This document shows positions 1 through 7,900 of a stretch of 24,586 nucleotides of DNA, one piece after another. Where the stretch lies: contig CAKQEA010000026.1 of the NCBI GenBank assembly GCA_934229785.1, positions 1 to 24,586 of the forward strand. Direction: 5' to 3'. The first letter of the stretch is position 1, and every line of letters begins with the position of its first letter. This DNA is from an uncultured Anaeroplasmataceae bacterium. Its GTDB lineage: Bacteria; Bacillota_I; Bacilli_A; Acholeplasmatales; Anaeroplasmataceae. Both the position numbers and the translations under genes were made by a program. Below the pieces are notes generated by a model, which worked only from the letters and a program-made list of their open reading frames with translations, made no database searches and was not told the DNA's origin.

Positions 1-2
1 CA

Positions 3-98
3 CTAGGTGATTATCATGGTAAGGTATTATTACTAGGAATATCATATGATGATAATACTTTAAAGCATTCATCTAGTGTTCTAATAATTGAAATGTAA
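3..98 (+). CDS. C-terminal end of an upstream gene, partial; possibly an AAA-ATPase/PD-(D/E)XK nuclease-like protein
   Basis: An open frame enters from the left edge and ends at TAA 96-98, giving 31 residues. The stretch VLLLGISYDD followed by a K-H pair and a hydrophobic end resembles the extreme C-terminus of the AAA-ATPase-like family with a C-terminal PD-(D/E)XK nuclease domain, which is common in gut Firmicutes and Bacteroidetes. Too little is present to be sure of the family. A strong terminator begins seven bases after the stop, which supports this being a real gene end. Confidence 0.55.
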   Translation, partial: LGDYHGKVLLLGISYDDNTLKHSSSVLIIEM

Positions 99-104
99 TT
101 GATT

Positions 105-130
105 GGAGTAACTGTTATGTTACTCCTTTT
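105..130 (+). terminator. Rho-independent terminator of the upstream gene
   Basis: A perfect 8-bp stem, GGAGTAAC (105-112) with GTTACTCC (119-126), encloses a 6-nt loop and is followed by TTTT (127-130). It lies just after the stop codon at 98. The stretch from 131 to about 270 is AT-rich with no gene visible. Confidence 0.85.
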
Positions 131-275
131 GATACTAAAATATTAAATTAATTCTTTAATTTCTTAGGTTAAAAGATTTTAAGAAATTCAACTTTAATTT
201 AATGATTATTAATATGAATTTAATTATAAAATAATAATATTAATTTTAATCAAAATAGAAATAAATTGTTAAAAA

Positions 276-296
276 TGATATAATTTTGTCGAGGTG
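276..296 (+). promoter_or_regulatory. Extended -10 promoter and Shine-Dalgarno site of the DUF3737-patB unit
   Basis: TGATATAAT at 276-284 is an extended -10 element (TG-N-TATAAT). No good -35 box lies 17 bp upstream, as is usual for extended -10 promoters. GAGGTG at 291-296 is the ribosome binding site, five bases before ATG 302. Transcription from this -10 would begin at or next to the binding site, so the leader would be very short; a second promoter further upstream cannot be excluded. Confidence 0.5.
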
Positions 297-301
297 TTAG
301 A

Positions 302-1147
302 ATGTTTGAAGTTAAACAAGAATTAAAAACAGGGGAAAGAGCAATGTATAATACGCATAATTGCGAAATTATTGATACAACATTTGCTGATGGAGAGTCT
401 CCTTTAAAGGAGTCCTCTGACTTAAGGTTAGTAGGATGCATATTTAAGTGGAAATATCCACTATGGTATTGTAAAAATGTTAATGTGGAAAATACTACAT
501 GGCTTGAAACTGCTAGAAGTGGTATTTGGTATACTGAAAATATTACAGTTAAAAACTCTTTTATTGAGGCACCAAAGCAGTTTAGAAGATCTAAAGACAT
601 TTATATTGAAAATACAATGATTCCTAATGCTGAGGAATTTTTATGGAATTGTGAAAATATTACTTTAAAAAATGTACAAGCAAGAGGTAATTATTTTGCG
701 ATGAACTCTAAAAACATTACAGTATCTGACTTTACATTATCTGGAAACTATGCCTTTGATGGTGCTTCTAATATTGAAATTCATAATGCTAAGCTTAATT
801 CTAAGGATTCATTTTGGAATTGTGAAAATGTTGTTGTTTATGATTCTATTATTATTGGTGAATATTTAGGATGGAATAGTAAGAATTTAACATTTATCAA
901 TTGTACAATAGATTCTAATCAGGGAATGTGCTATATGGATGGAATTAAAATGGTTAATTGTAAGCTATTAAATACTGATTTGGCATTTGAGCTTTGTTCA
1001 AATATTGATGCTGATATAAAGTCAAAGGTTATTAGTATAAAAAATCCAATTTCAGGTAGTATTAAGGCTTTGGGTGTTGGTGATATTATTTTAGATAAGG
1101 AAATGATTGATCCAAGTAAGACAAAAATTGTTGTAGGTGAAAAATAA
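302..1147 (+). CDS. DUF3737 family right-handed beta-helix protein
   Basis: This 281-residue protein has no signal peptide or membrane segment, so it is probably cytosolic. Near the N-terminus it carries the DUF3737 hallmarks GESPLKESSD and KYPLWYC, then short repeated units such as SGIWYT, FLWNCENI and SFWNCENV spaced about 20 residues apart. This pattern is typical of a solenoid beta-helix. The biochemical role of the family is unknown. The start is fixed by GAGGTG five bases upstream and by the usual family N-terminus. Its stop overlaps the start of the PLP enzyme (TAATG), so the two are translationally coupled. From memory, DUF3737 proteins are often found beside PatB-type enzymes in Firmicutes, which suggests a shared but undefined function. 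Confidence 0.9.
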   Translation: MFEVKQELKTGERAMYNTHNCEIIDTTFADGESPLKESSDLRLVGCIFKWKYPLWYCKNVNVENTTWLETARSGIWYTENITVKNSFIEAPKQFRRSKDIYIENTMIPNAEEFLWNCENITLKNVQARGNYFAMNSKNITVSDFTLSGNYAFDGASNIEIHNAKLNSKDSFWNCENVVVYDSIIIGEYLGWNSKNLTFINCTIDSNQGMCYMDGIKMVNCKLLNTDLAFELCSNIDADIKSKVISIKNPISGSIKALGVGDIILDKEMIDPSKTKIVVGEK

Positions 1148-2310
1148 TGTTCGATTTTGATAAGCCAGTTAATAGAAGAAATACCTATTCACTAAAGTGG
1201 GATGTTTTAGATTCAGAACTTCCAATGTGGGTTGCAGATATGGATTTTGAAACTGCACCATGTGTTAAGGAAGCTCTTAAAAAAAGAGTTGAAATTGGAG
1301 CCTATGGTTATTCAGTTATTCCTGATGAATATTTTTTAAGCTATAAGAGATTTTGGGAAAGAAGGCATAATTTTTCATTTTCTTTAGATTGTATGATTTT
1401 TTCAACAGGTGTTGTTCCAGCGATTTCTTCAATTGTAAGAAAAATAACAACTGTTGCTGAAAATGTTTTAATCTGTTCTCCTGTTTATAATATTTTTTAT
1501 AATTCTATTTACAATAATGGTAGAAATATAATATCAAGTGATTTAGTTTATGAAGATGGAGAGTATCATATTGATTTTATTGATTTAGAAAAGAAAATGA
1601 AGAATCCTCAAACTACACTAATGATATTATGTAACCCTCATAATCCTATAGGTAAGATTTGGAGTCGTGAGGAGCTTAGTAAAATTGGACATTTAGCTAA
1701 GGAAAATAATGTTGTTGTATTAAGTGATGAAATTCATTGTGATTTAGTTGATAATGGTTATTCCTATACTCCATTTCAAAGTGTAAATGATGAATGTAAA
1801 TACAATTCAATTACTTGTATAGCTGCCTCTAAATGCTTTAATCTTGCTGGATTACAATCAGCTTGTGTTGTAGTGCCAAATGATGTTTTAAGGTGGAAGG
1901 TAACTCGCGGATTGAATACTGATGAGGTTGCTGAAAATAATTTCTTTTGTGTTGAGGCCAATATTGCTGCATTAAATGATGGGGAAGAATGGTTAAATGA
2001 ATTAAATCTTTATATAGAAGAAAATAAAAAAATTTTTAAGGATTTTATTAATAATAACATTAAAGAACTATATGTTGTTCCTAGCCATGCAACCTATCTT
2101 TTATGGATTGATTGTAGTAAAGTATGTAGTGATACCGAGGTTTTGTGTGATTTCATAAGAGCTAAAACTGGTTTATATATTACTGCTGGTAGTGAGTATG
2201 GTAAAAATGGAGCTTCATTTGTTCGTATTAATTTAGCAACTCAAAGAACTAATGTTATTGATGGAGCAAATCGTTTAAAAAAAGGTATTGAATTATTTTT
2301 AAATAAATAG
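1147..2310 (+). CDS. patB: PLP-dependent aminotransferase / C-S lyase of the PatB-MalY type
   Basis: A 387-residue fold-type I PLP enzyme of full family length. The N-terminus (RRNTYSLKWD, then LPMWVADMDF) is the signature of the MalY/PatB cystathionine beta-lyase group. Visible active-site features are N163-P-H-N-P for the cofactor pocket, D194-E-I-H contacting the pyridine nitrogen, the Schiff-base lysine K229 in AASKCFNLAGL, and R360 in FVRINLA for the substrate carboxylate. Members cleave C-S bonds in cystathionine or cysteine conjugates, releasing pyruvate, ammonia and a thiol; some act as aminotransferases. The exact substrate cannot be read from sequence. ATG 1147 overlaps the preceding stop by one base. 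A terminator lies about 100 bp downstream. Confidence 0.93.
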   Translation: MFDFDKPVNRRNTYSLKWDVLDSELPMWVADMDFETAPCVKEALKKRVEIGAYGYSVIPDEYFLSYKRFWERRHNFSFSLDCMIFSTGVVPAISSIVRKITTVAENVLICSPVYNIFYNSIYNNGRNIISSDLVYEDGEYHIDFIDLEKKMKNPQTTLMILCNPHNPIGKIWSREELSKIGHLAKENNVVVLSDEIHCDLVDNGYSYTPFQSVNDECKYNSITCIAASKCFNLAGLQSACVVVPNDVLRWKVTRGLNTDEVAENNFFCVEANIAALNDGEEWLNELNLYIEENKKIFKDFINNNIKELYVVPSHATYLLWIDCSKVCSDTEVLCDFIRAKTGLYITAGSEYGKNGASFVRINLATQRTNVIDGANRLKKGIELFLNK

Positions 2311-2412
2311 AATTATTATATTTAAACTAAAGTTTATTTGATATTAATTACTATACTTAGTTTTTATCACAATGCAAATAGATGAATAATATTAATAAAA
2401 CTATATAAAAGA

Positions 2413-2449
2413 GGCATTTCATAATAACTTAATTGAAACGCCTTTTTTT
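2413..2449 (+). terminator. Rho-independent terminator after patB
   Basis: GGCATTTCA (2413-2421) pairs with TGAAACGCC (2434-2442) with one A-C mismatch, followed by seven T residues (2443-2449). It ends the DUF3737-patB unit. The rest of the 2311-2617 gap holds only AT-rich sequence and the likely promoter of the kinase gene. Confidence 0.8.
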
Positions 2450-2491
2450 GTTTATTTGTTATTTAATTAAAAGTTCTTTTTATACTTTTAC

Positions 2492-2520
2492 TTTATTTAA
2501 CTTTTAACTTAAGGTATAAT
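2492..2520 (+). promoter_or_regulatory. Likely promoter of the two-component system genes
   Basis: A perfect -10 hexamer TATAAT (2515-2520) lies 17 bp after a weak -35-like TTTATT (2492-2497), leaving a leader of about 90 nt before ATG 2618. A second TATAAT at 2580-2585 is closer to the gene but has no -35. Neither has been tested. The kinase start lacks a clear Shine-Dalgarno site; the purine-rich AGGAGAGAG at 2571-2579 is too far upstream to serve it. Confidence 0.45.
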
Positions 2521-2617
2521 TTGTAATAGATGAAGTTATGTTGTACTCATAACACTATTATGTCTTAGTTAGGAGAGAGTATAATTAAAAGTACAATTTA
2601 ATTATATTAAAGTTAAT

Positions 2618-3955
2618 ATGAATTTTTTTAAGATAGTATATGATTTTGATTTTATTCTTCAGCTACTTACTGTTTGTGTTTCACTAGTAATTATTTTTTA
2701 TCCAATTAAAAAAACATGGAAATCAGTTATAATGGTATTTTTACAAATTATTATTTTATTTATTGTAGGAACTTTGCTAAATTGGGGATTGTTTGAATTA
2801 TCTTATGTTGTTCCATTTTTTGCAGGAATTAACTTTCCTATATCATGGGTAATTCTAATTTTATTTTATTTAGTTTTTATTAAAATACCATTTGTTAATC
2901 GTTTGCTGATGGGTGGAACATTATTTGTTACTATATATGCTATAATTAATTTATGTCGTTATATTATGATTGGAATCAGTTCTAATTCAAATAATAAGTA
3001 TTTAGTTCTTTTAGTTTATGCATTTATTATTGCATATAGTATTGTTTTACGTAAGTTATCTTTAAGGGAATATATTGATCTTCCTATACTATCTGTTGTA
3101 ATGATGTTTATTATAATATTCTGTATTTCAATTTTGTTAATTGTAAAGGAAGCCTTTAACGTTAGAAATGGTTCATTTAAATTTGATTCATTTTATGTTT
3201 TAACTTTAATATGCTTTTGTCTTATTTCTATTTGTTCCTATCTTATGCTATATTTTTATGCGAAGGCTAGAAAGAAAATGCTTAATCTTCAAGTGGAAAA
3301 TAAGCTTCTAGAAGCTGATAGAGAACGTATTGAAAGCTATGAAAGTGCAGTAGAGGAATTTCATCTTTTAAGACATGATATTAATAATCAAATGAATATA
3401 TTACAAGTGATGTTAGAAAAAAAGAAATATGATGAGATGCAAGAATATTTTAATTCTATGTATTCTAACTTTATTCATAGTAAAAAATTTGAGTTTATTG
3501 ATTGTGGTAATTCTTTAATAAATTCTGTAATTAATATGGAGATATTAAAGGCTAAAAAAAATAATATTGAAATAAAAACATGTATAAATGTTGATAGTGA
3601 ATTGCCATTTGAATCAAGCGATATTTGTCGCATATTGGTAAATTTAATTGATAATTCAATTGAGGCTTTAATGCGAATTGATGAAAAAAATAAGCAAGTA
3701 GTTTGTTCAATTTTAACCCATGGAGAATATTTATATATTGGTGTTAAAAATAAAGTTAGTAGTAATATTAATCCTGATAATATTTTAAAAATGAATACTG
3801 AAAAAGAAGATCAAGCCAATCATGGATTTGGTCATAGAATAGTAAAGAAAATTGCTAATAAGTACAATGGACATGTTAATTATTCAATTGAAGAAGGAAT
3901 TTTCTACGCTGAGGTTATGCTAGATATTAATTACGTTGAAAAAGAGGAGAAGTAA
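2618..3955 (+). CDS. AgrC-like membrane sensor histidine kinase (GHKL ATPase)
   Basis: This 445-residue protein starts with about seven hydrophobic segments (residues 8-28, 37-60, 65-90, 94-120, 127-147, 154-178 and 190-215), then a coiled-coil linker, a phosphoacceptor helix and an ATPase domain. The phosphorylated residue is H253 in LLRHDINNQ, the motif of the AgrC/CitA-like HPK10 group. The ATP-binding N box is NLIDNSIEA at 342-350 and the G box is GFGH at 403-406. Such kinases sense extracellular signals, classically peptides, and phosphorylate a LytTR regulator. No peptide precursor or AgrB-type processing protein is present nearby, so the signal is unknown. No in-frame ATG precedes 2618 before a stop at 2582. 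The regulator starts immediately after its stop. Confidence 0.92.
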   Translation: MNFFKIVYDFDFILQLLTVCVSLVIIFYPIKKTWKSVIMVFLQIIILFIVGTLLNWGLFELSYVVPFFAGINFPISWVILILFYLVFIKIPFVNRLLMGGTLFVTIYAIINLCRYIMIGISSNSNNKYLVLLVYAFIIAYSIVLRKLSLREYIDLPILSVVMMFIIIFCISILLIVKEAFNVRNGSFKFDSFYVLTLICFCLISICSYLMLYFYAKARKKMLNLQVENKLLEADRERIESYESAVEEFHLLRHDINNQMNILQVMLEKKKYDEMQEYFNSMYSNFIHSKKFEFIDCGNSLINSVINMEILKAKKNNIEIKTCINVDSELPFESSDICRILVNLIDNSIEALMRIDEKNKQVVCSILTHGEYLYIGVKNKVSSNINPDNILKMNTEKEDQANHGFGHRIVKKIANKYNGHVNYSIEEGIFYAEVMLDINYVEKEEK

Positions 3956-4720
3956 ATGAATAGTATTCCATATTTTGCAGTTTGTGATGATGATGAAATT
4001 GTTTGTGAGGCAGTTTCAAATAAGGTTAAAAATTATTTTGAGTTGTGTGGAATTGAAGTAAAATTAGAGTTGTTTACTTCAGCAATGAATTTATATGATT
4101 CTATTAAAAAAAATGAAAAGAAATTTGATGCTTTATTTTTAGATATTAGTATGCCTAAATTAAATGGAGTTGAATTGGCTGAAAAGGTTAAAATTTTAAA
4201 TAAAGAAATTGATATTATTTTTATTTCCAGTCGTGAGGATAAAGTATTTGAAACATTCAAGGTATTACCATTTGGTTTTGTTAGAAAAACTAATTTTTCT
4301 AATGATATAATTAATGTACTTAAGCTTTATATTGAAAAAAGAATAATGTCTGATACGTTTATTGCAGTTAAATCTAACAATAATTCTGTTATTCAAAAGG
4401 TTAATGTTAATAGTATTGTTTATATTGAAAGTTTTAGGTATAAGCAGTTTATTTATTTAGAAAATGGTGATGTGATAGAATGCAGGATGACTTTAGAGGA
4501 TTTTGAAAGTAAATTGGCTAAAAATGATATAATTAAGGTATATAAAGGTTATTTAATTAATTTAAAATTTGTTAAAAAAATTGAAAATAAAGGTATAATC
4601 ATGAATTATAATGAGGGAGTATTTATTAGTATTTCTAGAAGTAAGGTTCAAGAAATAAAAACAAAATATCTTAATTACTTAAGAAAAACAGGAACCATTG
4701 TTTTTGAAGAAAATGAATAA
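3956..4720 (+). CDS. LytTR-family response regulator
   Basis: A 254-residue regulator with a receiver domain (about 5-125) and a C-terminal LytTR DNA-binding domain (about 138-243). Receiver residues are intact: the acidic cluster D11-D12-D13, phosphoacceptor D63 in LFLDISMP, S91/S92 at the switch position and K111 in FVRKTNF. The LytTR domain shows the usual pattern around IVYIES, YLENGDVIECRMTL and ISISRSKV. GAGGAG at 3944-3949 lies six bases before the start, which directly abuts the kinase stop. Such regulators bind paired direct repeats upstream of promoters. The nearest candidate target is the long operon starting at 4966, but I found no convincing repeat pair there, so the target is unproven. 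Confidence 0.94.
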   Translation: MNSIPYFAVCDDDEIVCEAVSNKVKNYFELCGIEVKLELFTSAMNLYDSIKKNEKKFDALFLDISMPKLNGVELAEKVKILNKEIDIIFISSREDKVFETFKVLPFGFVRKTNFSNDIINVLKLYIEKRIMSDTFIAVKSNNNSVIQKVNVNSIVYIESFRYKQFIYLENGDVIECRMTLEDFESKLAKNDIIKVYKGYLINLKFVKKIENKGIIMNYNEGVFISISRSKVQEIKTKYLNYLRKTGTIVFEENE

Positions 4721-4763
4721 TTATCATTAAGCTATGATGAATTTAGTTTTTGCTTATATTGGT

Positions 4764-4806
4764 AAGCCAATGTGTAAAAGCTGTTACTTCATGGCTTTTT
4801 ATTTTT
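4764..4806 (+). terminator. Rho-independent terminator after the two-component system
   Basis: A two-part hairpin: AAGCCAATG (4764-4772) pairs with CATGGCTT (4790-4797) with one bulged A, and an inner GTAA (4774-4777) pairs with TTAC (4784-4787). A T-rich run follows (TTTATTTTT). It separates the regulator gene from the long downstream operon. Just after it is a small palindrome, TGCAT-TTC-ATGCA (4806-4818), of unknown meaning. Confidence 0.7.
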
Positions 4807-4910
4807 GCATTTCATGCATAAAAAAACGCAGTTTGTAATACGAAAATATTATTTATGTTGCTAAAAATACCATTGATTTAACAACTCTTTTTTTTCTCTT
4901 GTCAAAAGCG

Positions 4911-4935
4911 TATATTATACTTGAAAACGATTTCA
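4911..4935 (+). promoter_or_regulatory. Promoter -10 region with overlapping CcpA cre-like operator
   Basis: TTGAAAACGATTTCA at 4921-4935 matches every position of the cre consensus WTGNAANCGNWNNCW, and its arms TGAAA/TTTCA form a palindrome. It abuts or overlaps -10 candidates TATTAT (4913-4918) and TATACT (4916-4921), so a LacI-family repressor bound here would cover the start of transcription. The -35 region is unclear; an 8-T tract occupies 4888-4895. AAGGAGGA at 4951-4958 is the ribosome binding site for ATG 4966. Known biology: CcpA bound at such positions represses carbohydrate genes when preferred sugars are present. A local LacI-type regulator could also use this site. Confidence 0.65.
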
Positions 4936-4965
4936 TCAATTAAAATTAATAAGGAGGACAGAAAG

Positions 4966-7900
4966 ATGAAAGGAAAAAAGAGTATCTTGAAGGTTTTAAC
5001 TTCTGCAGGTATGCTTGCTCTTGCTTCCGCTAGTGTTTCAACAGTTAGTGCGGCTGAAAATGTTTCGAAGTCTAAGTATTATACTGCCTATGAAACCGAA
5101 GAGGAAGCTGTCAATGCTGCAGTTAAACTTCAAAGAAGAATTGCAGGCGAGGGTGATGTATTATTAAAAAATAAGGATAATGCACTTCCTTTAAGCTCTT
5201 CAGCAAAAATTAGTGTTTTTGGTGGAAGGCAAAACAATGTTTTAGGCGTTTCAAAATCAAGTGGTGGAACGTCATCTGGTAGTGGAGGAATTGGATTATG
5301 TAGTGCGTTAAATGAAGCTGGTTTTGATGTTAATCCGACATTGGAAAATTATTATCAGAATAATGCTACTTCAATTGGTAAAGAAAATACAGATTTTACA
5401 GGTCGTGTAGAAAGCTCATTGAATTTTTATAATGATGCAGCAATTGTTATGTTTTCTCGTGAAGGTGGCGAGGGTTCAGATGCTTCACGTGTTACAAGCG
5501 AGGTAACTGATGAGGATGATTTTGAACATCAAGCTTTATATTCAAAGGATGGTAAGACTTATAAGCATTACCTAATGCTTACTAATGAAGAAGAGGATCT
5601 TCTTAAATACGTCAAATCTCATTTTAAAAAAGTAGTTGTTGTAATTAACTCATCTAATGCTATGGAGGTATCAAATCTTAAGAAGGATGATGGTATTTCT
5701 GCAATTATTAATGTTGGTCGACCAGGTGAAGGTGGCCTATATGGGCTTGCTGATATTTTAAATGGTACTGTAAGTCCATCAGGAAGCTTAGTTGATGAGT
5801 GGATGACTGATTTTACAACAGATCCGACTTGGTATAATTTTGGTACTAATAATCAAACTGGTGGTGAAAACTCATATTACTATGAGGATAAAACAGCTGC
5901 TGGTGCTGCTGGTACAACAACTTCTCATGACAATGAAGGATATCATGGAGTTGATTATGAAGAAGGTATTTACTTAGGATATAAGTATTATGAAACAATT
6001 TATACAGAGATTGCTTCAGGAAATATTACTTATGATTCATCTAAACCTCTTGGAAAGCAATTAATTGCTAATGAGGTATCAACTGGTTTGACAGATGATA
6101 ATATTCTTAGCGCTGAAGCATGGTGGAAAAAGAATGTTGCCTATCAATATGGTTATGGCTTAACATATACGGATTTCTCTTTCAATATCTCAGGTGTTTA
6201 TACAAATGAAAAATGCACAAGTACGTTATCGTCTACAGGCTTAGCTGATAAGGTTAAATCTACTGCTTCAAAGGCTGCAGATATTAAAACTATTTATGTT
6301 AAGGTTAAGGTTAAGAATACTGGTAATGTTGCAGGTAAGAAAACAGTTCAGCTTTATGTAACTACACCTTATAAAAATGGTGGTGTTGAAAAGTCTTTTG
6401 TTTCATTAGTAGGTTTTGGAAAAACTTCACTTCTTGCTCCTGGTCAATCAGAAGATGTTGTTGTTGCTATTAATATGCAAGATATTGCATCATATGATTA
6501 TAAGAATCTAAGTGGTGTTGTTGGCTCTGATGGTGGTTATGTATTAGAGCAGGGAGAATATGTTCTAAGAGCAATGGATAGCTCACATTATAGCTATCAA
6601 ACAGATAAGTCAGTAAATACAGATGCTTATGATGAGTCAACATTTACTCTTGATAAGTCAGTTGAATTAGTTCAAGATGATTATTCAGGTAATGAGGTCA
6701 AGAACTTATTCTCATCTGGTACTATTGGTACAGGTGCTGCAATTAGTAATTCTTCAACTAAAGATAATATTTACTCTGGAGAAGTTACTGAGGAAAAAAT
6801 GCATGATATAAGATTTAATTCTGTTAGAACTTCTGATATGATGGCTGATGGTGAAACAGGTATGACAATATTAAGTCGTGGTAATATGGTTTCAACTTTC
6901 CCTCAAGCTCCAACAGAACAAGATCATGTATTTAAAAATAGTGTTTTAAATTATTTCTCATATTGGGATAATTTTAGAGTTTCAACTGAATATGAAATAG
7001 ATGGTAAAGGCTTTGAATCTAATAAGAAGGTAAGAGATGCTTCTCATGATTATGAAACTGATCCTTGGTATAAATCATCTGTTCCAGCAAATTGGACTCA
7101 GGCTACAGGTACATATGATGAGAATCATATGGTTGAAAACAATAGAACAAAAACAAAATATCCAATGTATGTTTCTACTGCAAAGGAAGACACAATTAAA
7201 TTTATTCAAATGAAGGGTCTTTCTATCGATGATTCAAAATGGGACTTATTTTTAAATCAATTAACCTATGATGAATTGTGTTCTATAGTTGAGTTTGGTG
7301 GCTATAGTACAGTTGATATTAAATCTGTTGGTAAGGGACAAACTAAGGATACTGACGGTCCTAATAATTTAGATGGTACTGTTGCTTGGACATCAGAGGA
7401 TATTTTAGCTGCTACATTTAATGTTGATTTAGCTTATGAAGAGGGCGAAGTAATGGGTAATATCGGCTTGCTTCATGGTGTTGAAGGTTGGTATGGACCT
7501 GGAGCTGATACTCATCGTTCTCCATTCTCTGGCCGTAACAATGAATATTATTCACAAGATGCAATTCATGCTGGTTATATGGGTGCAGCAGAGGTTCAGG
7601 GTGTTCAATCTACTGGTGTTATTCCTTACATTAAGCATTGCTTAATGAATGATATGGAAACAGATCGTGGTACTATGTTTGTTTGGGCTGATGAGCAAAC
7701 TATTAGAGAAAGTGGTGCTAAGCAGTTCCAGATTATTCTTCAAGAGGGTGGCTGTAAAGCAGCGATGACTGGATATGCTCGTTTGTGTGGTTTAAATAAT
7801 ACTAATAATTACAATTTAGGTGTCGAATTATATCAAAATCAATGGGGTAGCAATGCTTATTTTGTAACTGATGGCTATATTGGTTGGAGAACAAGAACAG

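Noticed and set aside
250..600. Antisense open frames (250-600, 1776-1961, 7802-8065, 11874-12080, 12668-12970, 17988-18320, 18398-18691)
   Set aside because: All lie opposite well-supported genes, have low-complexity products and no binding sites; they are shadows of the coding strand.
2311..2617. A small peptide gene (AgrD-like) in front of the kinase
   Set aside because: No ATG-initiated frame with a suitable binding site and a Cys-containing short peptide was found between the patB terminator and the kinase start.
4826..4862. LytTR-type direct repeats (GTTTG... and GTTGC...) upstream of the long operon
   Set aside because: The two GTT cores are 26 bp apart and the flanks differ; LytTR sites normally repeat at about 21-22 bp. 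Not enough to call.
4921..4965. TTG start for the first GH3 protein, adding 15 residues
   Set aside because: It lies in the cre-like site next to the -10 box, has no binding site, and would put charged residues before the signal peptide. ATG 4966 has an ideal AGGAGG.
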